Of a stretch of 6,412 nucleotides of DNA, positions 1 to 5,710 are shown one piece after another (the first letter of the stretch is position 1; the number at the start of each line of letters is the position of its first letter). The position numbers and the translations under genes were made by a program. Source of the DNA: Deltaproteobacteria bacterium. GTDB lineage: Bacteria > Desulfobacterota > Binatia > UBA9968. The stretch lies in NCBI GenBank assembly GCA_016844625.1, contig JAERMN010000354.1, positions 1-6,412 of the forward strand. Reading direction: 5' to 3'. Below the pieces are notes generated by a model. The model saw nothing but the letters and a program-made list of their open reading frames with translations. It ran no database searches and had not been told where the DNA came from.

Positions 1-237
1 CAACTGTTCTTCGCCTGCGCGCACCAGTTCGGTTTTGATGAACGGATATTCTTTTTCAAAAGCATCGAGCACCGGCTTCGAGGTGTCGATCGCCATCGAG
101 GTGTACCAGACCAGCTTGCCTTCTTTTCTGGCGCCATCGATCAGGGCGGATTGCGACGGGGTCTGCGCGTGCAGATTGCCGACGAGGGCGAAGCAGAAAA
201 GAACCAATGAAGTGAAGAAATGTAAAGAAAAATGCAT
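1..237 (-). CDS. ABC transporter periplasmic substrate-binding protein, N-terminal part (cut by window edge)
   Basis: Only the first 79 codons are present; the gene continues past the left edge. The start is the ATG at 237-235, preceded by a good ribosome binding site (GAGGAG, about 5 bases upstream). Residues 1-24 form a signal peptide with a hydrophobic core (residues 8-20) and a likely cleavage after LHA; the n-region has His but no Lys or Arg. The mature start has the pattern ARKEGKLVWYTS (36-47), then a run ending in FEKEYPFIKTELVRAG (60-75). This is how iron(III)-type and other family 1 extracellular solute-binding proteins begin: first beta strand, then helix, then second strand. The protein would bind a ligand in the periplasm and pass it to an ABC permease. 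The ligand is unknown, since the binding residues lie outside the window. It is codirectional with and 90 bases downstream of an acyl-CoA dehydrogenase gene, which hints at uptake of an organic acid, but this is inference. Confidence 0.85.
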   Translation of the reverse strand, partial: MHFSLHFFTSLVLFCFALVGNLHAQTPSQSALIDGARKEGKLVWYTSMAIDTSKPVLDAFEKEYPFIKTELVRAGEEQL

Positions 238-260
238 GTCGCTCCTCGTTGGGGTTGATT

Positions 261-322
261 AGTTTCGGCTTCGGAGTTTCGGGTTTCGGATTGACCGGAA
301 CTCAGAACCCGAAACCCGAAAC
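261..322. repeat. Heptad-built inverted repeat between acyl-CoA dehydrogenase and binding-protein genes
   Basis: Arms 276-292 and 306-322 pair at 16 of 17 positions around a 13-base loop. The left side reads as degenerate 7-bp units (261-267, 268-274, 275-281, 282-288) close to RGTTTCG, and the right arm repeats the complementary unit CGAAACC. It lies 5 bases past the stop of the upstream gene on the minus strand. No U-run follows either arm, so a classical intrinsic terminator is not supported, although the transcript could fold here. Confidence 0.75.
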
Positions 323-327
323 AGTTC

Positions 328-1437
328 TTAAGCGCGCGGATACAACGCATCCATCATTAAACGCTTATGATGCCCCGGCGTGCCGAGATACTGATAGAGC
401 GTGTGTGCTAGCACGCTGTGCGCCATCATCGGGTGGCCATAATCGGTACCGGGTCCGGCCCAAACCATGTGCGCGTAATTGGTCCCGTGGTAGTAGCCGT
501 CGCTGGCGGTGGCTTTGGCTTCGTGCACGCCGGCGCGCGCGGCCATGCGCCAGATCGCTTCGTAGGTCGCCCAGCGCGCCATGTCGAGATTGATCGAGAT
601 ATCGACGCAGTGATCTTGCACGCGCTGGAAGCGGCCGATGAGCTGGCCGAAGACGACGCGCGAGTTGGTGTACTCACAAGTGATGTCAAAGACTTCTTGA
701 GTCGCGCCGACTTGATAGGCGGAAAGAATCGGCAGTGACTTGTCTAACGCGGCTTCCAACGTCGCCCAGCTGGCGCCGCTCGAACCGAGCAGATGTTCCG
801 CCGCGACCACCACTTTGTCGAACTTCACTTCAGCAACCGAAACAAAAAAGCCGACATGCGGCGTGACGGTGATGCCGGGGTTTTTCGCGTCGACCAGCAA
901 GAAAACCACTTTGCCTTCTTCGCTGCGCGCGGCGCAGAGGAAGCTGGTGGCGGCTTGGGCGTCGAAGACGAAGCGCTTGGTGCCGCTCATGAGGTAGCCC
1001 GTGGGAGTTTTGCTCAGCTGCGTCTCGACCGCTTCCGGTCCCCAGTAGGCGGCTTTGTCCATCAGCGCTGGCACGACAATCGACGTGCCGGCGCAAAGCG
1101 GCGGCAGCAGCGCTTTTCTTTGCGCATCGGTGCAGGCTTCGTAGATCATCTGCGCGCTCAAGATTCCCGATGTGAACAGCGGGCCCGGCACCGGGCCGTG
1201 GCCGAGTTCTTCGAACACCACGGCGCAGTCCATCGTCGACACACCGGCGCCGCCGTATTCTTCCGGCAACATCATGCCGAGCCAACCAAGCTCGGCGGCT
1301 TTCTTCATGAGCTGTGGTTGAAAGGTCTGTTTATTCTTATACCACTGAGTCATCTGGTGCGCCGGCACTTCCGCCTTGACGAAATCCGCCGCGACTTTTT
1401 TCAACATCTCTTGGTCTTCGGTGAGTGCTAGATCCAT
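328..1437 (-). CDS. Acyl-CoA dehydrogenase family protein, atypical subunit (369 aa)
   Basis: The start ATG (1437-1435) follows a TAGGAG site by 7 bases. The family is shown by the N-terminal helical domain (LTEDQEMLKKVAADFV, 5-20), the GWLGMMLPEEYGGAG signature (51-65), a FEELG helix (75-79), the middle beta domain (about 115-215) with SGTKRFV (151-157), and the C-terminal helical domain with RVVFGQLIGRFQ (260-271). It should be a cytoplasmic flavoenzyme that introduces a 2,3 double bond into an acyl-CoA and passes electrons to an electron-transfer flavoprotein. Two usual marks are missing. The FAD-contacting T/S-E-P-x-A-G-S-D stretch is replaced near 119-130 (SIVVPALMDKAA), and the C-terminal Y-E-G-T catalytic loop is replaced by AGPGTDYGHPM (327-337). 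Such departures are known in subunits of heterotetrameric acyl-CoA dehydrogenases, for example in steroid side-chain degradation. The gene is codirectional with a second, damaged dehydrogenase gene upstream. Substrate unknown. Confidence 0.9.
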   Translation of the reverse strand: MDLALTEDQEMLKKVAADFVKAEVPAHQMTQWYKNKQTFQPQLMKKAAELGWLGMMLPEEYGGAGVSTMDCAVVFEELGHGPVPGPLFTSGILSAQMIYEACTDAQRKALLPPLCAGTSIVVPALMDKAAYWGPEAVETQLSKTPTGYLMSGTKRFVFDAQAATSFLCAARSEEGKVVFLLVDAKNPGITVTPHVGFFVSVAEVKFDKVVVAAEHLLGSSGASWATLEAALDKSLPILSAYQVGATQEVFDITCEYTNSRVVFGQLIGRFQRVQDHCVDISINLDMARWATYEAIWRMAARAGVHEAKATASDGYYHGTNYAHMVWAGPGTDYGHPMMAHSVLAHTLYQYLGTPGHHKRLMMDALYPRA

Positions 1438-1458
1438 ATCAATTCTCCTACGGTTGGA

Positions 1459-1541
1459 ACGTTTTGTACTATTTGAACGGCTTGAACGTCCAGCAACATT
1501 TCGTTCAAAATGTTCAAATCGTTCAAGCCGTTCAAAACGTT
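1459..1541. repeat. Inverted array of 9-bp GTTCAA-type units
   Basis: The right half has four consecutive 9-bp units beginning GTTCAA (1503-1511, 1512-1520, 1521-1529, 1530-1538), followed by GTT. The left half carries the same unit inverted (TTGAAC at 1473-1478 and 1482-1487). Segments 1471-1488 and 1520-1537 are complementary at 17 of 18 positions around a 31-base loop, and the outer AACGTTTTG/AAAACGTT ends also match. It occupies most of the 124-bp spacer between the two acyl-CoA dehydrogenase genes and lies just upstream of the second gene's ribosome binding site. Role unknown. Confidence 0.85.
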
Positions 1542-1561
1542 AAGATCGTTAGCTACCTGTT

Positions 1562-2657
1562 TTAGTGCGTCTCCGGCGCGGTTTCCTTGGTCGGGCGGCC
1601 GAGGCCGAGGCGACGGGCGAAAATTAGCCGATCGGTGTCGAGCGTGCCGCCGCCGTGCAATTGCCCTGGACCGGTGCGCACGGCGTATTCGAAATCGATC
1701 ACTTCGTGCACCGATAAGTTTTGCTCCAGCGCGTCGGCGCCCATGATCGCCTGCAAGCGTTCGCCGTTGCGCAGCCGCAGCATGCGCTGGTAGTAGCGCT
1801 GCTGCGGGCCGCCGTAGGGATGGGGCTTCTTGGCGAAGCGGCGCCAGTAGATCAGTTGGTTGAAGCGGCGCAGCGTGTTCAATTCGATCATCATGTCTGC
1901 GATCAGATTGCGCACGCGCGGATCTTCCATGATCGGTTTGCCGTCGATATAAGTATTACGGCAGTACTCGACCACGCGTTCGATCAGCGGATCAGCCGCG
2001 ATGCGGCCGTCGCCGCCATGTTCGAGTTCCATGTGCGTGCTGGCGACTTTCCAGCCGTTGTTCTCGCCGCCGATTAAATATTTCGCCGGCACGCGCACGT
2101 TGTCGAAGAACACGGAGTTCTTGATGCCCATCATCATGTTCATATGCTGGATGGTGATGCCGGGCAGATTCGCGGGGATATGCAACCAACCGAGATTTTC
2201 ATGGCGCTTGCCTTGCGGATTGGTGCATACCAGCGTCCAGAGATAATCCGGCGGCAACGCAGATTTGCGCGCGGGTGATCGCCGGGAGAAATTCCGCTTT
2301 CTGTTCCTCCGTGCCCCAGCGGATCAACACCGGCGCGACGATACGCGCCAGGGTGTAGAACGTGTGAGAGAGATTCAGGCCGTACTCGAACAGCTCGGTT
2401 TCGAGCACCACTTGGTGATCGACAGTGAGCTCGGCGCCGCCGTATTTCTTTTCATACAACGGAAACAGCCAGCCCTTGGCGCCGAGTTTTTCGGCCAGAC
2501 TGCGGCGGAACTTATATTCTTCCTCGTCCTCGCGGGTCGACCAGGAAGCCGACCAGCGCAGGTGCTCATGGCCTTTGAACTCTGCGGCCAGCCAGGCGGC
2601 GACCTCTTTTCTAAATTCCACTACATGGGGTGGATCTGCACTAACGGTAAAATCCAT
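1562..2657 (-). pseudogene. Acyl-CoA dehydrogenase, broken by internal deletion with frame change
   Basis: The start ATG (2657-2655) has a strong AAAGGAG site. The first frame gives an acyl-CoA dehydrogenase N-terminus: GWLFPLYEKKYGGAEL (62-77), LETELFEYG (85-93), then GTEEQKAEFLPAITRAQIC (115-133). After about residue 133, near base 2260, this frame turns to nonsense and stops at 2199. The family resumes in another frame from about 2257: DYLWTLVCTNP, PGITI, FFDNVRVPAKYLIGGENNGWKV, and a C-terminus GPGQLHGGGTLDTDR followed by LIFARRLGLGR. The roughly 44 residues expected between ITRxxI and DYLW are absent. They normally hold the S/T-E-P-x-A-G-S-D FAD-contact motif and NGxKxW. So this is a deletion of around 130 bases, not a single-base slip. 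As written the gene cannot make a normal flavoenzyme. The alternative is an assembly collapse in a metagenome. It sits 85 bases after a CoA-transferase gene and 124 before another dehydrogenase. Confidence 0.85.
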
Positions 2658-2682
2658 GGTTCACTCCTTTCAGTCGTTCACG

Positions 2683-2737
2683 GTCTCGAGTCTCAAGTCT
2701 TGGGTCCCGAGTTAACTCGCGACTTGAGACTCGAAAC
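2683..2737. repeat. Long palindrome with one heptad inserted
   Basis: Arms 2683-2699 and 2721-2737 match at 16 of 17 positions. The loop itself contains a perfect 12-bp palindrome CGAGTTAACTCG (2708-2719). If the 7 bases 2700-2706 are removed from one side, the whole forms a 48-bp palindrome with 22 of 24 pairs matching. The left side divides into 7-bp units (2684-2690, 2691-2697, 2698-2704, 2705-2711) near TCTCGAG. It starts 5 bases after the stop of the CoA-transferase gene on the minus strand and ends ahead of the next gene's ribosome binding site. There is no U-tract. Confidence 0.85.
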
Positions 2738-2742
2738 TAATG

Positions 2743-3924
2743 TCATATCACTTTGCTCGCTCGTAATTCCTTTATGGCAGTTTCGCTGTAGCCCAACTGC
2801 GCCAACACCTCGTCGGTGTTCTCGCCGAGCAGCGGCGCCGAGCGGAAAAACTTTGGCGGCGTGCCGGACATGTTGATTGGGCTGCCGACCAGGTTGCTGG
2901 TTCCCATCTTTGGGTGCTCGATCTGTTTGGGAATTCCCAAATGCTTTATCTGCGGGTTATCGAACACTTCGGGGATCGTGTTGATCGGCGCGTTGGGGAT
3001 GTTGTTCGCGTCAAGCCGCGGCAACCAATTTTCCCGCTGCTTTGTGCTGAACGCTTGGCGCAAGAGTTGGACGATTTCGTTGTGTCGGTCGGTGCGCTGT
3101 TTGCGCGTGGCGAAGCGCGTGTCGCCGATCAGACTCTCCAGTTCGCCGGCTTTGAGCAGGCCTTCCCAGGCTTCGTTGTGTCCCGACAGATGCACCATGA
3201 AAGGTTTCTTATCACAATCGAGCAGGCTGTAAATTCTTCCCTTGGGAAAATTTTCCCGCGATACAGCTTCGCCGCCGTTTAAATAATCAGAGACGTGGGA
3301 CTCGATGAAGGCGATGGCCACTTGAAGCAACGACACGTCAATGAACTGGCCCAGTCCGGTTTTGCCGCGCGCAATCAGAGCGGCCATGATGCCGTGGGCG
3401 GCAAAGATGCCCGCCGTGTGGTCGACGAAGGAAACGCCGGCAACTTTGGGATCGTCGAGGTCAGTAACCAGGCTCATCATGCCGCTCAACGCCTGGCCGA
3501 TGGTGTCGAATCCGGGCTTGTCACGGTAGGGGCCGCTTTGGCCGTAGCCGGAGATCGAGCAGTGGATTAGTTTCGGATTCAGCTTCGCCAGCTCATCGTA
3601 GTCGAGACCGAGATTGTTCCGCGTCGGCGGGCGGAAGTTTTCCAGAAAGATGTCGGCGTTGGCGAGCAGCTTTAACAAAATCTCGCGGCCTTTTTTCTCG
3701 CGCAGGTTGAGCGTGACGCTTTTTTTATTGCGATTGAGCGCGCGGAAGCTCGGGCCATAGCCTGCGTATTTGGGATTTCTCCCGCGGTGGGTGTCGCCGC
3801 CATTAGGCAATTCGATTTTAATCACCTCGCAGCCCAGGTCGCCGAGCAAACTGCTGGCGTAAGGCCCGGCGACGTGGCCGCTAACGTCGATACAAGTGGT
3901 TCCTTCGAGAGCGCCGGAGATCAT
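2743..3924 (-). CDS. CaiB/BaiF (family III) CoA-transferase, 393 aa
   Basis: A full-length family III CoA-transferase, which moves CoA between acids in the cytoplasm through an aspartyl-CoA thioester. Visible marks: start with LEGTTCIDVSGHVAGPYASSLLGDLGCEVIKIE (6-38), NRNKKSVTLNLREKKGRE (64-81), ENFRPPTRNNLGLDYDEL (95-112), CSISGYGQSGPYRDKPGFDTIGQA (122-145), the catalytic-loop pattern SFVDHTAG (165-172) with Asp168 as the expected nucleophile, GKTGLGQFIDVSLL (187-200), and the C-terminal APLLGENTDEVL (363-374). The ATG at 3924-3922 is fixed because the codon just before it is an in-frame TAA and the conserved domain begins at once. No good Shine-Dalgarno sequence is visible ahead of it. It lies between the MmgE/PrpD gene (320 bases upstream) and the damaged dehydrogenase (85 bases downstream), which suggests activation of an acid that is then desaturated. 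Donor and acceptor acids cannot be told from the sequence. Confidence 0.95.
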   Translation of the reverse strand: MISGALEGTTCIDVSGHVAGPYASSLLGDLGCEVIKIELPNGGDTHRGRNPKYAGYGPSFRALNRNKKSVTLNLREKKGREILLKLLANADIFLENFRPPTRNNLGLDYDELAKLNPKLIHCSISGYGQSGPYRDKPGFDTIGQALSGMMSLVTDLDDPKVAGVSFVDHTAGIFAAHGIMAALIARGKTGLGQFIDVSLLQVAIAFIESHVSDYLNGGEAVSRENFPKGRIYSLLDCDKKPFMVHLSGHNEAWEGLLKAGELESLIGDTRFATRKQRTDRHNEIVQLLRQAFSTKQRENWLPRLDANNIPNAPINTIPEVFDNPQIKHLGIPKQIEHPKMGTSNLVGSPINMSGTPPKFFRSAPLLGENTDEVLAQLGYSETAIKELRASKVI

Positions 3925-3972
3925 TTAACTTAGCCGATTGGTAATCGAGAAATTCAGTTACGCCATTATTTC

Positions 3973-4070
3973 TCGTCATTCCGGCGCAGGCCGAAATCCA
4001 GTTTCTGTCTTCGGTCTGGCCCCCAACACCCTGCGAAAGTACAGAGGCCCCAACTCGGCTGGAATGACGA
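3973..4070. repeat. 98-bp dispersed-repeat-like element with 10-bp inverted ends
   Basis: The ends TCGTCATTCC (3973-3982) and GGAATGACGA (4061-4070) are perfect inverted repeats. Inside the left end ATTCCGGC/GCCGAAAT (3978-3985 and 3990-3997) forms a smaller near-perfect hairpin around GCAG. This resembles the REP/MITE-like GTCATTCC...GGAATGAC elements scattered through many proteobacterial genomes (recalled family, not searched). No target-site duplication is evident. Non-coding; whether a transposase moves it cannot be seen. Confidence 0.75.
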
Positions 4071-4181
4071 AAGCACAAGATTTCACTTATCGCAATCAGA
4101 AAAAGTTTTCCACCGCGGAAGATTATCACCACGAAGAGCACGAAGGTCGGAATATAATTATCGGTGAGTTTTTTCTTGAAA

Positions 4182-4239
4182 GGAGCGCGGGTTTTCTAAC
4201 CCGTTCTTTGAAATACGCGGGCAGGAATGTCCGCGCTCC
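4182..4239. repeat. 58-bp cloverleaf-like element next to the MmgE/PrpD stop
   Basis: A perfect 9-bp outer stem GGAGCGCGG/CCGCGCTCC (4182-4190 and 4231-4239) encloses two hairpins. One has a 5-bp stem GGGTT/AACCC with a 4-base loop (4189-4202, sharing two G with the outer stem). The other is CGGGCA/TGTCCG with loop GGAA and one G-T pair (4218-4233, again sharing bases with the outer stem). It begins 5 bases downstream of the MmgE/PrpD stop codon on the minus strand. It could act as a transcript end or stabiliser, but the following bases are only a short mixed pyrimidine run (CTTTC). The compact form suggests a mobile, dispersed repeat. Confidence 0.7.
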
Positions 4240-4244
4240 GGTTT

Positions 4245-5609
4245 TTATGCTACGAGCAGCTTGACGATCGTCTTTAAGTCGTCTACGGCTTCCAGCCGGT
4301 TCACTGCGTTGATCACTGCTTCAGTCTGCTTTTCTGAAATTGCCACCCTTGCGTTGCCGCGAAACTTCTCCGTCACTTCGGCTTCGGTCATTGGATTGCG
4401 CGGGTCGCCTTTGGCGACGCGCGCGGTGTAGCTGTGGCGGGTGCCGTCTTTTAACTCGACCGTGACGGGACAATACGGGCCGGGTTCGGGGATCGACTCG
4501 TCGACGATGACTTTGACTTTGCTGAAGGCGTCTTGCACTTGCGGCTGATTGACCTTTTCGTCGGTGAAGGTCGCGATCTCGAGCTTGCCGTCGAGAACGC
4601 ACATGGCGACGACGTAGTTAATTGCGAACTTGCCGCGCAGGCCGGTTTTTACTTCGGCTGAGTAGTGGCGTTGGTAGCGCAGCGGCGGGATGCTCACTTC
4701 CATTTTCACGACATCGGCGATGTTGATCTTGTGCTTATGCTTCAAGTAGAGCGCGGCGTCGGCGGCGAGAAACTGCGGCGCGCTGCATGGGTGCCATTTC
4801 AAACCCATGCCCGGGGTTTCTAAAAAAAACGGCTTGCCGAGGTTCTCGATCATCTTGTCGTAGTCGCAGGTGTCTTTGCCGAAGAAGGTGTCGCAGAAGC
4901 CGCGCGGCGCTTCAAAAATGGCGGCGTCGGCGGTAAAGCCGTTGCTAGCGAGCAATGCGGCCTCTGCGCCGTTGCGCGCGGAGTTGCCGGCGTGAAACGG
5001 TTTGACCATGGAGCCTTGCTGGCGGTGGATGCCGCCGGCGGCAGAGGCGGCGATGCCCAGCGCGGCTTTGAGCTTTGCCGCATCGAGCTTCAATAAACTG
5101 CCGCACGCCACGGCGGCGCCGAGGCTGCCAAATACCGGCGTGCTATGAAAGCCGCGGTCCTGCATGTTGGGCGAGTGCGCGGCGAGCTTGCAGATCACTT
5201 CCATGGCGAGCACGTAGGCTTTGAGCAAGTCTTGGCCCGACGCTCCGATATTTTCCGCGAGCGGCAACGCAGCGCCGACGAGCATGCTTGACGGATGGCC
5301 GACATGGATAAACGCGTCCCAGTCGTCGTAGTCGAGCGCGTGAGATAGCAGACCATTGGCAAAGGCCGCGGTGGAGACTGACGCTTTGGCTTTCGTGCCC
5401 CAGATCGATGCTGCGCTCGACGCGCCGAGTGTCCTGCAGTAGTCGATCGCGATCTCCGCAACGGAAGTTTTGGAGCCGGCCAACGCCACGCCGAGGGTGT
5501 CGAGGATATGCAGCTTGGCGTTGGCCCGAGTTTTTTCGGAGATCGTCGCGAAATCCGTTTCCGTAACGAAGTGCGCCAGTGTGTCAGTAACCGGTGGTGC
5601 TGTGGCCAT
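4245..5609 (-). CDS. MmgE/PrpD family protein (454 aa)
   Basis: Family of 2-methylcitrate dehydratase (PrpD) and cis-aconitate decarboxylase; many members have unknown substrates. The first helical domain shows LHILDTLGVALAGSK (33-47), NGLLSHALDYDDWDAFIHVGHPSS (85-108), GFHSTPVFGSLGAA (153-166), LGIAASAAGG (184-193) and MVKPFHAGNSARNGAEAALLASNGFT (201-226); KWHPCSAP is at 271-278. The smaller C-terminal domain has IPEPGPYCPVTVELKDGTRHSY (373-394) and DPRNPMTEAEVTEKF (402-416). Asp93, His155 and Lys203 fall where the active-site residues of cis-aconitate decarboxylase lie by motif, so the protein looks catalytically intact. The start at 5609 is preferred over an in-frame ATG at 5645 because it has AGGAG 6 bases upstream and the upstream ATG has none. 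It is divergent from a CoA-transferase gene 101 bases away. Being next to CoA-transferases rather than prpB/prpC genes argues against a standard methylcitrate cycle role; the real substrate is unknown. Confidence 0.92.
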   Translation of the reverse strand: MATAPPVTDTLAHFVTETDFATISEKTRANAKLHILDTLGVALAGSKTSVAEIAIDYCRTLGASSAASIWGTKAKASVSTAAFANGLLSHALDYDDWDAFIHVGHPSSMLVGAALPLAENIGASGQDLLKAYVLAMEVICKLAAHSPNMQDRGFHSTPVFGSLGAAVACGSLLKLDAAKLKAALGIAASAAGGIHRQQGSMVKPFHAGNSARNGAEAALLASNGFTADAAIFEAPRGFCDTFFGKDTCDYDKMIENLGKPFFLETPGMGLKWHPCSAPQFLAADAALYLKHKHKINIADVVKMEVSIPPLRYQRHYSAEVKTGLRGKFAINYVVAMCVLDGKLEIATFTDEKVNQPQVQDAFSKVKVIVDESIPEPGPYCPVTVELKDGTRHSYTARVAKGDPRNPMTEAEVTEKFRGNARVAISEKQTEAVINAVNRLEAVDDLKTIVKLLVA

Positions 5610-5615
5610 CTTGTT

Positions 5616-5620
5616 CTCCT
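5616..5620 (-). promoter_or_regulatory. Ribosome binding site deciding the MmgE/PrpD start
   Basis: AGGAG on the minus strand, 6 bases before the ATG at 5609. The longer in-frame start at 5645 lacks such a site and would add 12 residues not typical of the family's N-terminus. Confidence 0.8.
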
Positions 5621-5658
5621 GTGAAATGGGGGATATGAAATTCATTACCTGAATATGA

Positions 5659-5679
5659 AGGCATCAGGCAATAGGCATT
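5659..5679. repeat. Three tandem AGGCATT-like heptads
   Basis: Units at 5659-5665, 5666-5672 and 5673-5679 all start AGGCA and differ only in the last two positions. They sit mid-way between the divergent MmgE/PrpD and CoA-transferase genes. Too short to be sure it is more than chance alone, but the 7-bp period matches other spacers of this window. Confidence 0.6.
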
Positions 5680-5710
5680 AGTAAGAAAAGAAAATTAAGG
5701 AGACACAAAC

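Larger units (their letters stand above)
3925..4244. other. Repeat-rich 320-bp intergenic region without a gene
   Basis: No credible gene lies here. Short reading frames exist on both strands, but they run straight through repeat-like DNA and carry the peptide patterns such repeats typically give (NWISACAGMT, HHEEHEGRN). In order it holds an AT-rich leader next to the CoA-transferase start, a 98-bp element with inverted ends, a short stretch with two copies of a 9-bp unit beginning ACGAAG (4131-4139 and 4140-4148), and a 58-bp fold just past the MmgE/PrpD stop. No clear sigma-70 promoter for the CoA-transferase gene was recognised. Confidence 0.8.
5610..5710. promoter_or_regulatory. Divergent intergenic region with control of two genes
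   Basis: These 101 bases separate the MmgE/PrpD gene (minus) from the second CoA-transferase gene (plus), so promoters for both must lie here or overlap the coding ends. The region is AT-rich in its right half (5680-5699). No convincing -35/-10 pair could be assigned on either strand. Three tandem 7-bp units near AGGCATT lie in its middle (5659-5679), a position that would suit a regulator site, but this is speculation. Confidence 0.5.

Noticed and set aside
276..322. Intrinsic terminator after the acyl-CoA dehydrogenase gene
   Set aside because: The stem is good but the loop is long and no U-tract follows on either strand.
793..1431. Open frame of 212 codons on the plus strand
   Set aside because: Lies entirely antisense to a well-supported acyl-CoA dehydrogenase; composition is rich in His, Arg and Phe, as expected of an antisense shadow.
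1459..1541. CRISPR-like array from regular GTTCAA units
   Set aside because: Units are only 9 bp with no spacers, and half are inverted; no cas genes are present.
1562..2657. Two separate genes instead of one broken gene
   Set aside because: The two parts are consecutive pieces of one acyl-CoA dehydrogenase fold; the downstream frame has no ribosome binding site and begins in the middle of the beta domain.
2265..2876. Open frame of 203 codons on the plus strand
   Set aside because: Spans the antisense of two genes and the palindromic spacer; no recognisable domain.
3881..4264. Short overlapping frames on both strands through the 320-bp spacer
   Set aside because: They translate repeat-like DNA (NWISACAGMT and HHEEHEGRN patterns) and have no ribosome binding sites that suggest real genes.
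5610..5645. Longer start for the MmgE/PrpD protein at 5645
   Set aside because: No Shine-Dalgarno before it, while the start at 5609 has AGGAG at good distance.
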